Positions 1 through 8,898 of a stretch of DNA of 64,000 nt are shown here, piece after piece; the stretch's first letter is position 1; each line of letters begins with the position of its first letter. Origin of the DNA: JANQTF01 sp041741415. GTDB lineage: Bacteria; Bacteroidota; Bacteroidia; J057. The stretch lies in assembly GCA_041741415.1 (NCBI GenBank), contig JBGSKC010000035.1:124001-188000 (forward strand), in the 5' to 3' direction. Both the position numbers and the translations under genes were made by a program. The notes below the pieces were generated by a model, which made no database searches, had not been told where the DNA came from, and saw only the letters and a program-made list of their open reading frames with translations.

Positions 1-345
1 AAAATTGATCTGATCAGCCCCGTTCACCAGGAAGTGAAAGAACTGGCCATTCAATACGGCACTCCTTACTTTGTGTGGGTGGGCTGCCTGGCCCAGCAAA
101 GCCGGCGAAAAGGCAAGGCCATTATGGCAACTGCAGGCTTGCTGCTTCCTCCATTGCTGCCCTACTCAGTGTGGTATCTCCTCACCCCCCGATCTGAAAC
201 GCTGATCTATGTGATGGTGTGGAACGTGGAAACAGGAACTTATGAAGTTGTTTTTCCGCGAACCATCCAGCTGAAAGACCGCAGCGATGTGATCAGGGCA
301 GCAGTATATGACCTTGTTCTCCAACTTCAACAACCCGGACCTTGA
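1..345 (+). CDS. Hypothetical membrane protein, 5' end missing
   Basis: The reading frame is open from the first base of the window, so the gene starts upstream and only its last 114 codons are visible. A basic stretch (QQSRRKGK) is followed by one hydrophobic segment (IMATAGLLLPPLLPYSVW), which suggests one membrane span, and then a soluble C-terminal part. A GTG at position 34 could be an internal start, but nothing favours it. The enoyl-CoA hydratase gene begins 6 bases after the stop, so the two are probably co-transcribed. I do not recognise the family. Confidence 0.6.
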   Translation, partial: KIDLISPVHQEVKELAIQYGTPYFVWVGCLAQQSRRKGKAIMATAGLLLPPLLPYSVWYLLTPRSETLIYVMVWNVETGTYEVVFPRTIQLKDRSDVIRAAVYDLVLQLQQPGP

Positions 346-351
346 ACCATC

Positions 352-1152
352 ATGACTGAACTACAGGCAGGCGGGCGAATCCTTAGCCAAAGCAAAAACC
401 TGGTGAAAACAATCACCATTGACAATCCGGGCAGGAAAAATGCTCTGAGCAATTCCATGGCGCGGGAGCTGCTTCTGCATATGCAGGAGGCCTCGTCAGA
501 TGATTCCAGGGTTATTGTTCTCACGGGCGCCGGAACTGATTTTTGCGCAGGGGCCGACCTGGATCCCCGCCAGATGGCAGCTTCCCCAGAACCGCTGGAA
601 GTATCCCAATTCCTAAAAGAGGTTTATAACCCGTTGATTCTCCAGATGCGAAACATGGACAAACCGATCGTGGCCAAGGTGCGGGGAGTTTGTGTGGGAA
701 TCGGGTGGAACCTTGCCCTTGCCTGCGATCTGTTGTATGCAACACCGGAGAGCCGCTTCTCGCAAATTTTCACCAAAATCGGCTTGTCGAGCGACGGAGG
801 GGGCGCCTATTTCCTTCAGCAACGGCTAGGGCACCAAAAGGCCTTCGAACTGCTGGCCTTTCACAGCCAGCTCACGGGCCAGGAGGCCTTGGAAACCGGG
901 CTGGTAAATGCGTTGATGGAGAATGATTCCCTTGACCAGGAGGTAGAAGAAAAGGCCCTGGAACTGGCCGGGGGGGCCTATCTTGCAATTCAGCGAAGCA
1001 AGGAAAATTTGCGGGTCGCAGAAACACAAGGGCTCAAGACCGCTCTCATGCAAGAAGCTGATAATCAAGGGAAAAACTTCCTTTCCAGAGACTTCATGGA
1101 AGGAATTTCCGCATTTCTTCAGAAAAGAAAGCCCAGTTTCAAAGGCAAATAG
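352..1152 (+). CDS. Enoyl-CoA hydratase/isomerase family protein
   Basis: A 266-residue crotonase-fold protein. The N-terminal part shows the family pattern NPGRKNALSNSM, then GAGTDFCAGADLDP, which matches the oxyanion-hole loop, and a second conserved block KVRGVCVGIGWNLALACDL. The length fits the usual 255 to 270 residues. Members hydrate or isomerise enoyl-CoA thioesters in fatty acid or amino acid breakdown in the cytoplasm. In the second block (GIGWNLALACDL) I see no glutamate where hydratases usually have one, so the exact reaction may be isomerase-like or something else. The ATG at 352 follows the upstream gene by 6 bases. A strong inverted repeat lies downstream. Confidence 0.88.
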   Translation: MTELQAGGRILSQSKNLVKTITIDNPGRKNALSNSMARELLLHMQEASSDDSRVIVLTGAGTDFCAGADLDPRQMAASPEPLEVSQFLKEVYNPLILQMRNMDKPIVAKVRGVCVGIGWNLALACDLLYATPESRFSQIFTKIGLSSDGGGAYFLQQRLGHQKAFELLAFHSQLTGQEALETGLVNALMENDSLDQEVEEKALELAGGAYLAIQRSKENLRVAETQGLKTALMQEADNQGKNFLSRDFMEGISAFLQKRKPSFKGK

Positions 1153-1221
1153 GCTTATTTTTCTGAATAACCGAACCATCAAGACTCTCCGACCACCACG
1201 CCAATCCGAAAATAGATTTAT

Positions 1222-1269
1222 CGATTTCTCAGGGGGATTTTATGCGAAATAATCCCCCTAAGAATCGCG
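1222..1269. terminator. Inverted repeat, likely terminator of the hydratase operon
   Basis: AGGGGGATT (1231-1239) pairs with AATCCCCCT (1251-1259), and the flanks (CGATTTCTC and AAGAATCG) extend the stem imperfectly. It lies 70 bases after the hydratase stop and borders the origin-like region. There is no long T-run, so termination is inferred from position and stem strength. Confidence 0.5.
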
Positions 1270-1330
1270 CGCTTCTCTTCCTCCGCACACCTGCCCCCGG
1301 GCGAATACACCATAACGACCCGAAAACGAT

Positions 1331-2087
1331 TTCCACAGCTATGTGGAGAACTGAGATAACCACCTGATTATCAAGATCAAGTTTTCCACACTCAATGGTG
1401 GGAATGCTGTGGATAGAATTAAATGGTCAAACATTGATCAAACTTTGGAGCTGTGCTTTATCCACAATTATGTGGACAAGCTCTAAATGTGGACAACCCC
1501 GGTGCAAAAGAACTGGGTTGTAAACAGCCAATTCACAATTCACATGGGATGAACTTATCACCACGAAACCATGTCTGAAAATTTGTTCATATGTGGATAG
1601 CCTCACACACTTCGAAAGATGGAGTATCTTTGGAACAAAAGGTTGCTGGTCGATAATGTTGCTAATGAATGCTTCAGCTTGTTCATTTTGAATAAGTTGC
1701 CTGCTGCTTACAAGAGCTTTTCCTTGAGAAGAAATTAATTAGCTAGTTGAACCAATGGCTCTAAGCTTTTCCCCAACCCATGTGGATAACCATGGATAAA
1801 AAGAAGAAAACCTAACATCCTAGCACCTAGAAAAAAAGTTATCCCAGATATCCACGGCCCTATCTACTCTTATGAAAGATATTTTTTAAAAAAGGAAGAA
1901 GAAGAGGATTTCAAAACCAGGAGAATTCCTTCCTGATCCCGTGTTCTGCCGGATTCTCTCTCACTCTCCGCTCGCCCCGTGATGTGGGAAACTTCCGATT
2001 TTAAACTTAATTCTCTCTCATTCCCTTAATAATCAACACCTTCAATCTGAAACAGAATGTGGATTACGCTGATTTTTCTGTGGATTC
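1331..2087. other. Candidate chromosomal replication origin (oriC), DnaA-box cluster
   Basis: This sits in a roughly 1.1-kb gap with no convincing gene. Two perfect DnaA boxes are present: TTATCCACA at 1458-1466 and its complement TGTGGATAA at 1781-1789. Close variants occur at 1382-1390 (TTTTCCACA), 1408-1416 and 1592-1600 (TGTGGATAG), 1471-1479 and 1488-1496 (TGTGGACAA), 1342-1350 (TGTGGAGAA), 1848-1856 (ATATCCACG), 2058-2066 (TGTGGATTA) and 2079-2087. AT-rich stretches (about 1720-1745 and 1861-1900) could serve as unwinding elements. parS sites and mnmG lie 7 kb away, a common origin-proximal arrangement. Only position and motif density support the call; GC skew was not computed. Confidence 0.72.
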
Positions 2088-2239
2088 CCTGATACTTTTC
2101 TACCATCTTTGTTTCTGTGCGCTACGCTTTGAGGAGATGTGTTAGATTGCCTCCCCGTTTTGTCAATCCCGTCTTCGCACTGCACCTCGTTTTGCCACGA
2201 GTTCAGGTTCTGTGCGCCTTACCCTGATTGCTCTGCATC

Positions 2240-3313
2240 ATGCAAGATTCCGCATATACCGACATTTCAAACCTGGGCGAGTTTGGTCTCATCAACCGGC
2301 TCACCAGGCCTTTTTCGATCACCCGTCCCGAAACCATTCTGGGGATCGGAGATGACGCTGCCATCTGGCAACCAGCCAAAAATCTGGTCTCCGTCGTGAG
2401 TTCCGACCTGCTCGTCGAAGGGGTTCACTTCGACCTTTCCTACATGCCGCTTGCTCACCTCGGTTACAAAGCCGTGGTTGTTAACCTGAGCGACATTTTC
2501 GCCATGAATGCCGAACCTACCGGGATTGTGGTCTCGGTGGCCATGAGCAACCGGTTTCCCGTGGAAGCAATGGAGGAACTCTACCTCGGCATCCGAACAG
2601 CCTGCGAAACCTACGGGGTGGACTTGCTCGGCGGAGACACCAGCGCAGCTCCCCAAGGCCTGACACTTTCCATCACAGCTATTGGCCAGGTCGAGCCAGA
2701 TCGTTTTGTTAAGCGATCGGGGGCTGGTCCCAAGGAACTGATTTGTGTCTCAGGCGATGTCGGTGCAGCTTATGCCGGCTTCCTGGTGCTCGACCGCGAA
2801 AAGTCGGTGTATCTCGGGAACCCTTCCCTCCAGCCCGATCTCAACGATTACGACTACGTTGTAGGGCGGCAGCTGCGGCCAGAGGCCCGGGTGGATATTC
2901 TCCGCAAACTGCGGGAAGCGGGAATTCACCCAACTTCCATGATCGACATCAGCGATGGGGTGGCCAGCGAACTGCACCACCTTTGCCGCCAGAGCAAAAC
3001 AGGCGCGACCATTTATGCACACAAACTTCCCATCGACCCGCAAGCCGTGAAAGTCGCAGAAGAATTTGGCATTTCGCCCACCACATTCGCCATGAATGGA
3101 GGAGAGGATTACGAATTGATGTTTACAATCCCGATAACCGATTTCGATAAAGTGAAGTCGTGGCCTGAGCTGTCTATTATTGGGCACATGACCGATGACC
3201 CTGCCCTGATCCAGATGATCCTTGATAGTGGCGAAATGGTAGATGTGCAAGCCCAGGGCTGGCAGCATTTTTCCGATGACGCCCCCAACCCCGAACCAGA
3301 TGGGGTTTCCTAA
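2240..3313 (+). CDS. thiL: Thiamine-monophosphate kinase
   Basis: This 357-residue protein of the ThiL (AIR-synthase-like) family phosphorylates thiamine monophosphate to the active cofactor thiamine diphosphate. Visible signatures are GIGDDAAIW near residue 40, SSDLLVEGVHF just after it, NLSDIFAMNAEP, LLGGDTSAAP (nucleotide/Mg site), ISVSGDVG-like ICVSGDVGAAY, MIDISDGVASEL and MNGGEDYELMF near the C-terminus. I chose ATG 2240 because the in-frame TTG at 2228 is the only alternative upstream and ThiL proteins normally begin shortly before the GEFGLI segment. The gene stands just downstream of the candidate origin. Confidence 0.95.
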   Translation: MQDSAYTDISNLGEFGLINRLTRPFSITRPETILGIGDDAAIWQPAKNLVSVVSSDLLVEGVHFDLSYMPLAHLGYKAVVVNLSDIFAMNAEPTGIVVSVAMSNRFPVEAMEELYLGIRTACETYGVDLLGGDTSAAPQGLTLSITAIGQVEPDRFVKRSGAGPKELICVSGDVGAAYAGFLVLDREKSVYLGNPSLQPDLNDYDYVVGRQLRPEARVDILRKLREAGIHPTSMIDISDGVASELHHLCRQSKTGATIYAHKLPIDPQAVKVAEEFGISPTTFAMNGGEDYELMFTIPITDFDKVKSWPELSIIGHMTDDPALIQMILDSGEMVDVQAQGWQHFSDDAPNPEPDGVS

Positions 3314-3400
3314 GAGTTGTGCAGCACGTTTTCCTGAGCCAATCGCTCAGCTTGCCTTTTGATCTGAATTGCGTTTCTTGCTACCTCCCATCAATTACAC

Positions 3401-4180
3401 ATGGCCTCTCATCGTATTCTCTCCTACAACGTTAACGGCATCCGCGCCGCCTCCCAGAAAGGGTGGTATGACTGGTTACAGCAATATCAGCCTGATGTGA
3501 TTTGCTTGCAGGAAATTAAGGCGATGACGGATCAGTTAACCGAGTCTGAAAAGTCGCCTGCGGGGTATCACAGCTACTGGCATTCGGCAGAGAAAAAAGG
3601 CTACTCAGGCGTGGCTATTCTGTCGCGGCGGGAACCGCTTCAGGTGGAAGTGGGGTGTGGGATAGAAGCGATAGACCGTGAAGGGCGCGTGCTCCGTGCT
3701 GATTTTGAAGAGTATTCCGTTATGTCGCTGTATGTTCCTTCGGGAAGTTCTGGTGAACACCGGCAGGATGCCAAGGAAGAATTCATGAAGGTTTGGCCTG
3801 CATACCTGCAAGGGTTAAGGCAACGTTTTCCGCGTTTGCTTATCTCCGGCGACTACAACATCGCTCACACAGAGATTGACATTCACGACCCCGTTGGCAA
3901 TAAAAAAACGTCCGGCTTTTTGCCCCATGAAAGGGCCTGGTTCAGTGAACTCCTTTCGTTGGGTTTGGTGGATACTTTTCGGCATCTTCACCCTGCTGAG
4001 CGCCATGCATATTCCTGGTGGAGTTACCGCGCGAATGCCCGGGCCAACAACAAAGGTTGGCGGATTGATTACCACCTCGCTACCCAGGAACTGGCACCCC
4101 ATGTGGTGGAAGCTTCCATCCTTCCCTCTGTGACACACTCAGATCATTGCCCCATCCAGGTAACCCTGGATTTTGTATAA
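3401..4180 (+). CDS. xth: Exodeoxyribonuclease III (Xth/ExoA-type AP endonuclease)
   Basis: A 259-residue member of the endonuclease/exonuclease/phosphatase fold that cuts at abasic sites and removes 3' blocking groups in base excision repair. The sequence shows SYNVNGIRAA (N-terminal metal/active-site strand), VICLQEIKA (catalytic glutamate), YSGVAILSRR, ISGDYNIAH (catalytic Asp and Asn), WRIDYHLAT and the terminal VTHSDHCPIQ with the Asp-His pair. All catalytic positions appear present. ATG 3401 gives the expected short N-terminus. It appears to be a single gene, with 88 bases before it and 171 after. Confidence 0.94.
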   Translation: MASHRILSYNVNGIRAASQKGWYDWLQQYQPDVICLQEIKAMTDQLTESEKSPAGYHSYWHSAEKKGYSGVAILSRREPLQVEVGCGIEAIDREGRVLRADFEEYSVMSLYVPSGSSGEHRQDAKEEFMKVWPAYLQGLRQRFPRLLISGDYNIAHTEIDIHDPVGNKKTSGFLPHERAWFSELLSLGLVDTFRHLHPAERHAYSWWSYRANARANNKGWRIDYHLATQELAPHVVEASILPSVTHSDHCPIQVTLDFV

Positions 4181-4351
4181 AGACTACATGAAAGAGCGGA
4201 ACAAGAAGCTTTTGGATTCTTGCCGCTGAAATGTGAACTTGAAGGAAAACTGCCCCAAGGCCTGATTTTAATCCGCAGGGAACCAAGCCTGGTTCTCTGA
4301 CGTTTTCTGACTGTTTCTCTCGTGTTGTAGGGTAGCCGAAGTTTGATTGCC

Positions 4352-7300
4352 ATGAATCGTACTCAATCCTTGTTGGATCAGCGACTCCAGGAGTTTCGCA
4401 AAAAGTATTACACCGACCAAATCATCAGAGGAGCGCTCATCCTGTTGCTTCTGGTCAGTTCTATCTTGTTCATCGTCTTGCTGAGCGAAGGCATTTTCGG
4501 CTTCTCTTCCGCTGTTCGAACCTGGATGGTGGCTTTGCTGGGAGTGGGTTTCGCAGGAGTATTGACCTGGATGGTCATTCGACCTGCTATCAGGCTGGTG
4601 AATCTCCTTCCGGGTATCAGTGATTATCAAATCGCCGATATGGTGAAGGCCCACTTCCCCGATATCAAAGACAAGCTCATCAACTTGCTCCAGCTCAAAA
4701 ATAGCAGATCAAACCAGGCATTGGCTATGGCTGCTATTGATCAAAAAACCAACCAGGTCGTGCCAGTCCGGCTTAGCTCTGCGATCGATTTGCGCGTTAA
4801 CAGAAAATATCTTGGGTATCTGCTCATTCCAGTGCTACTCTTTATCTTCAGCTACCTCTCCTTTCCTGGCTTTTTCTCTCAAAGCGGGCACCGGCTGCTG
4901 AATTTCAACCAGGAATTTATCCCGCCTGCACCTTTTCAGTTTCAGATTGACGGAGTACCCCAGGAGCTAGTGGCTGGCCAGGACTTTCAGGTCAGCATTC
5001 GTGTAAAAGGAGAAATGCTGCCTGAGTATGTATATATGTTCATCAAAAGCGGGAGCAGCGACGGCGGAAATGCTTTTGTTGATTATCAATTGCAAGAAAT
5101 TTCGCCTGGTGTATATGAGTACCGTCTTTCTGAAGTAAAAGAAAATTTCTCCTTCTATGTTGGGAATGAAGAAGCAAGCTCCCAGGTGTTTGATGTGCTC
5201 GTTAAAAAACGGCCTTTTGTAAAACAGTTTCAGGCCACCATTGAATATCCTTCTTATACCGGTAAAGCTCCTGAACAGATAGCGCCTAACATAGGAGACT
5301 TTAAAGTTCTCAAAGGTGCCCGCGTTACTTGGAACCTCATTGCAGAAGGAGACATTGCCCTGGCTTCTTTTCTCACCAAAGATGGAGCTATTGCATTTAC
5401 CTCAGACGCAGGCAAGTACCGCACTTCGCTTCGTGTAATGGACCCGCTCGATTACAGCCTTTCTCTGGTTTCGTCCGATTCCATCCAGAATGTGGACACA
5501 GTCCAATATCAGGTGGGGGTGATTCCAGACAGGCACCCTTCGCTGTATGTGTTCTCTCCAACAGAGGAATTGACAGTGGGAGTAGATACCCGGCTGCCCC
5601 TGGAAATGGAAATTGCTGATGATTTTGGATTTTCCAAAATGTCGATGTTTTATCGATTTACCAAAAGTGGGGGAACCAGTTCTGTGAGCCAGACCTTCTC
5701 TGAATTGCCACTCAGCATCGACAAGTCTGTACTCCTTCAGCCGTTGTCCTTCAACATCGACTTATCTGGTATTGGTTTGCAAGAAGGAGATGAAGCAGAA
5801 ATCTACTTGCAGATATGGGACAACGACGGCGTGAGCGGGCCTAAGTCTTCCACAAGCGGAACCATCCGTATCGCCTACCCTACTCTTGATGCCAAGTATG
5901 ACCAGGCTAACGAAGAGCAGGCCAAAATCAAGGAAGACCTTTCCAATCTTCGCGAGCAGGCCAAGCAACTGGAGGACGCATATCAGAAAATGCAGGAAAA
6001 ATTGCTTGAGCAGAGGAATCTCTCTTTTGAGGACAAGAAGGAAATGCAGCGGATGATCGAAGCTCATCAGGAAATGCTCAAGGAAATCGAGGATGCTCAA
6101 CAGAGGCTGGAAGAAGCCAAGCAGCAAATGGAAGAGAATGCCATGATTTCAGAGCAAACGCTTGAAAACATGGAAGACCTCAATAAGATGCTGGAGGAGC
6201 TGAAAAACGAGGAGATTCAAAAACTACTCGAAGAAATTGAAGCCAAAATGGAGAACCTCAATACAGAGGAACTTCAGGAGAAGTTGGAGCAGTTGCGCAA
6301 CAACGACCAGGATATCAAAAAGAGCCTGGAGCGAACTCTTGAGTTGCTGAAGCAACTGGAAGTTCAGCAAAAGATTGACGAGCTCCGCAACAAGATCGAT
6401 CAATTGGAATCCAAACAGGAGTCTTTAAATGACCAGCTTGAGCAGGCTGAGACGCAGCAAGAATTGCAGGACGTTGAGCAAAAGCAGGAGAACCTTGACC
6501 AACAAATGGACGGGATCAAGAAGGATCTTGCTGACCTTGAAAAAATGAAGCAAGACACGGGCAGCCCTGATGAAGAGAAAATGCAGGAACTGCAGGAACA
6601 GGCCGAGTCGGCGGAGGAGAACATGGAGCAGGCAGCTGAGCAGATGAGCGAAGCGCAGGAAGAGATGCAGGAAGGAGGCCGACAGAACAAAAAAGCTGCG
6701 CAGCAGCAAATGGAAAATGCCTCTCAATCTCAGCAAGGTGCTCAGAAAAAGCTGGAGGAAATGTCGGAGTCGCTGAGCTCTATGCAGATGAACATGCAGT
6801 CGCAGCAGGATCAGCAGAATATGGAAGATTTGCGTGAGTTGTTGGAGAATTTGCTGAAGCTGTCATTTGACCAGGAAGACCTGAAAGAAGGTGTTCGTGA
6901 GCTTCGGTTCAATGACCCCTCACTGGTTTCTAAGAGCCAGGACCAAAAGAAATTGCAGGACGACATGGAACTGGTTCGCGACAGCCTGGAGGCTTTGGCC
7001 AGTCGCATGTTCCAGATCGAGAAATTTGTGCTAGATGAAAGTCAAAAGATCTCCCAAAACATGGGAATGTCTCAATCATTCTTTCGAAACAAGCAGGTTC
7101 CCATGGTAGTCTATCACCAGCAAACTGCAATGACGAGCATGAACAACCTGGCCAACATGCTATCAGATGCGATGCAGCAACTGCAGGAGAGCATGAAAAA
7201 TGCGCAGTCTGGTCAGGCAATGTGCCCCAAGCCTGGTGAGAATCCTTCCGAAATGCCTGGTATTTCCAAGCAGCAGCAGAAGCTCAACCAGATGATGGAG

Positions 7301-7759
7301 CAGATGATGCAGAATGGGCAGCAGGATGGAGAGAAGCTTTCTCAGATGGCCGGAGAGCAGGAGCGCATCCGCAAGCAATTGGAGGAAGCACAGCAAAAAA
7401 TGCGGGAGCAGGGCGGAAAAGCCCTGGGGGATATGGACAAGATCATTCAGGACATGATTGACAGTGAGGAGGATCTGCGCAACAAGCAACTGACCCACGA
7501 AACGATGATGCGCCAGCAACAAATCTTAAGCCGCTTGCTTCAGGCAGACCAATCTGTGCGGGAGCGCGAGTTGGACGACAAGCGGGAGTCTCGCAGCGGC
7601 AGGGAGTTGGAGCGGCAATCACCGGATGCATTAACCCGGGAGGAGTACCAAAATAGGATCAGGCAGGAACTGCTCAAGTCCAATCAATTGGAATATTCTC
7701 CTGATTTCATCATCTTGATCGAACAATACTACAATAAGCTTGAAGGCGTCAATGAGTAG
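4352..7759 (+). CDS. DUF4175-family membrane protein with giant coiled coil
   Basis: A 1,135-residue protein. Two hydrophobic segments lie near the N-terminus (about 27-50 and 60-82) and another around 155-172 (YLGYLLIPVLLFIFSYLSF). A beta-rich middle part resembling the Bacteroidota DUF4175 family follows, then from about residue 515 several hundred residues of Glu/Gln/Lys-rich heptads predicted to form long coiled coils. It is probably anchored in the inner membrane with a long cytoplasmic or periplasmic stalk. Its function is unknown. ATG 4352 is preferred over an in-frame TTG at 4343. The stop overlaps the start of the next gene, suggesting translational coupling. Confidence 0.88.
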   Translation: MNRTQSLLDQRLQEFRKKYYTDQIIRGALILLLLVSSILFIVLLSEGIFGFSSAVRTWMVALLGVGFAGVLTWMVIRPAIRLVNLLPGISDYQIADMVKAHFPDIKDKLINLLQLKNSRSNQALAMAAIDQKTNQVVPVRLSSAIDLRVNRKYLGYLLIPVLLFIFSYLSFPGFFSQSGHRLLNFNQEFIPPAPFQFQIDGVPQELVAGQDFQVSIRVKGEMLPEYVYMFIKSGSSDGGNAFVDYQLQEISPGVYEYRLSEVKENFSFYVGNEEASSQVFDVLVKKRPFVKQFQATIEYPSYTGKAPEQIAPNIGDFKVLKGARVTWNLIAEGDIALASFLTKDGAIAFTSDAGKYRTSLRVMDPLDYSLSLVSSDSIQNVDTVQYQVGVIPDRHPSLYVFSPTEELTVGVDTRLPLEMEIADDFGFSKMSMFYRFTKSGGTSSVSQTFSELPLSIDKSVLLQPLSFNIDLSGIGLQEGDEAEIYLQIWDNDGVSGPKSSTSGTIRIAYPTLDAKYDQANEEQAKIKEDLSNLREQAKQLEDAYQKMQEKLLEQRNLSFEDKKEMQRMIEAHQEMLKEIEDAQQRLEEAKQQMEENAMISEQTLENMEDLNKMLEELKNEEIQKLLEEIEAKMENLNTEELQEKLEQLRNNDQDIKKSLERTLELLKQLEVQQKIDELRNKIDQLESKQESLNDQLEQAETQQELQDVEQKQENLDQQMDGIKKDLADLEKMKQDTGSPDEEKMQELQEQAESAEENMEQAAEQMSEAQEEMQEGGRQNKKAAQQQMENASQSQQGAQKKLEEMSESLSSMQMNMQSQQDQQNMEDLRELLENLLKLSFDQEDLKEGVRELRFNDPSLVSKSQDQKKLQDDMELVRDSLEALASRMFQIEKFVLDESQKISQNMGMSQSFFRNKQVPMVVYHQQTAMTSMNNLANMLSDAMQQLQESMKNAQSGQAMCPKPGENPSEMPGISKQQQKLNQMMEQMMQNGQQDGEKLSQMAGEQERIRKQLEEAQQKMREQGGKALGDMDKIIQDMIDSEEDLRNKQLTHETMMRQQQILSRLLQADQSVRERELDDKRESRSGRELERQSPDALTREEYQNRIRQELLKSNQLEYSPDFIILIEQYYNKLEGVNE

Positions 7760-8177
7760 CCCGGACACGGAAAAGTTGCTGGCTCGGCAGCTGTTGTTAA
7801 ACAGCAGTTCCGATGCAATCCAGGAGGTAGAATCCATCGTGGATGAAATTCGCTCCGAATTGGATGTTAAGGAGGACGTGTATGCCAACATGATGGTGGC
7901 GATCACGGAGGCTGTCAACAATGGAATTTATCACGGAAACCAAGGTGATCCTGAGAAGCAGGTTACCGTGGATTTTGAGATGAAAACCCAGTTTCGGCTC
8001 ATGGTGCGGGTAACAGATCAAGGTTTGGGATTTGATCCGAACGAACTTTCTGATCCAACTGCACCTGAAAATCTGGAAAATCTAGGCGGGCGAGGCGTCT
8101 TTCTGATGCAGAATTTGTCGGATGAAATCCATTTTCTTGATGACGGCAGGCAAGTTGAAATGTGGTTTAACATTTGA
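7752..8177 (+). CDS. RsbW-like ATP-binding protein (HATPase_c, anti-sigma type)
   Basis: A 141-residue stand-alone GHKL ATPase domain. The N-box is seen as ITEAVNNGIYHGN, the G1 box as VTDQGLGFDP and the G2 box as GGRGVFLMQNLSD. This order and size match serine-protein kinases/anti-sigma factors of the RsbW/SpoIIAB type, which bind a sigma factor or phosphorylate an anti-anti-sigma protein. No such partner gene is next to it. ATG 7752 overlaps the end of the DUF4175 gene by 8 bases, so the two are likely translated together and may act in one process. Confidence 0.88.
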   Translation: MSSPDTEKLLARQLLLNSSSDAIQEVESIVDEIRSELDVKEDVYANMMVAITEAVNNGIYHGNQGDPEKQVTVDFEMKTQFRLMVRVTDQGLGFDPNELSDPTAPENLENLGGRGVFLMQNLSDEIHFLDDGRQVEMWFNI

Positions 8178-8243
8178 CTCGACTATAACAGCAAACATCG
8201 ACTTTCCCAGTTTGGACAACAGGCTGGGACTTTTCTTTTGGCT

Positions 8244-8672
8244 ATGGAAGATGTAATCGAATTTTTTCAGGAAGACACCCAGTTTGAGCTGGCAGATCCT
8301 CAGGCTTCTCTCTCCTGGCTCATGAGCGTAGCAGCCAGGTATGAACAAGAAGTGGGGGAAATGGCCTACATTTTTTGCTCAGATGAGTATCTTCTCGCCC
8401 TAAACGAGGCCCATCTGAACCACGATTTTTACACCGATATCCTCACATTTCCCTTGAGCGAGCCGGGGCAGCCTTTAGAAGCAGACATCTACATCTCTGT
8501 GGATAGGGTTCAGGAAAATGCTGCAACTTTTCACACCAGCTTCGACGATGAACTCCACCGGGTTATGGTTCATGGCTTATTGCACATGATCGGGTTCGAC
8601 GATCATGAACCCGAGAATGAATTTCAGATGCGGAAAGCGGAAGAGGAGGCCTTGTCCCTACGTAAGAAGTGA
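8244..8672 (+). CDS. ybeY: Endoribonuclease YbeY (rRNA maturation factor)
   Basis: A 142-residue zinc-dependent RNase involved in 16S rRNA 3'-end maturation and 70S ribosome quality control. The defining zinc motif is present as HGLLHMIGFDDHE near residue 112 (H-x3-H-x5-H). The upstream block NHDFYTDILTFPLSE, with the family's conserved TDVL/ITFP pattern, is also present. The length is typical. ATG 8244 is chosen over a TTG 6 bases upstream. It is 66 bases from the ATPase gene, probably in the same transcription unit, and is followed by three parS sites. Confidence 0.95.
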   Translation: MEDVIEFFQEDTQFELADPQASLSWLMSVAARYEQEVGEMAYIFCSDEYLLALNEAHLNHDFYTDILTFPLSEPGQPLEADIYISVDRVQENAATFHTSFDDELHRVMVHGLLHMIGFDDHEPENEFQMRKAEEEALSLRKK

Positions 8673-8683
8673 TGGGTTAGGCA

Positions 8684-8699
8684 TGTTCCACGTGGAACA
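8684..8699. promoter_or_regulatory. parS site 1
   Basis: Perfect 16-bp palindrome TGTTCCACGTGGAACA, which differs from the classic TGTTTCACGTGAAACA parS by one symmetrical change and matches the Pseudomonas-type core. ParB would load here for chromosome segregation. Confidence 0.9.
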
Positions 8700-8731
8700 C
8701 GAGTGGCGGTTGTGTTTAGACTTTTTTGATA

Positions 8732-8747
8732 TGTTCCACGTGGAACA
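8732..8747. promoter_or_regulatory. parS site 2
   Basis: The identical perfect palindrome TGTTCCACGTGGAACA, 48 bases (centre to centre) from site 1. Confidence 0.9.
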
Positions 8748-8779
8748 TTCAAGTAGGTAAGAAAGGAATGGTGATCGCA

Positions 8780-8795
8780 TGTTCCACGTGGAACC
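8780..8795. promoter_or_regulatory. parS site 3
   Basis: TGTTCCACGTGGAACC, one terminal mismatch from sites 1 and 2 and again spaced exactly 48 bases. The regular spacing places all three on nearly the same helix face. Confidence 0.88.
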
Positions 8796-8898
8796 TTTCA
8801 CTTTGTGTTTCTGGCTTGCGGGTACTTTATGTTATTTTTGCCATGGGAAGGTAATTCTCCTGTAGGGTGGGTTTGTTTCTCAGTAAGGTCGTTTTCCT

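Noticed and set aside
2139..2399. 86-residue plus-strand frame upstream of thiL
   Set aside because: Ser/Pro/Cys-rich translation overlapping the thiL start, no family features.
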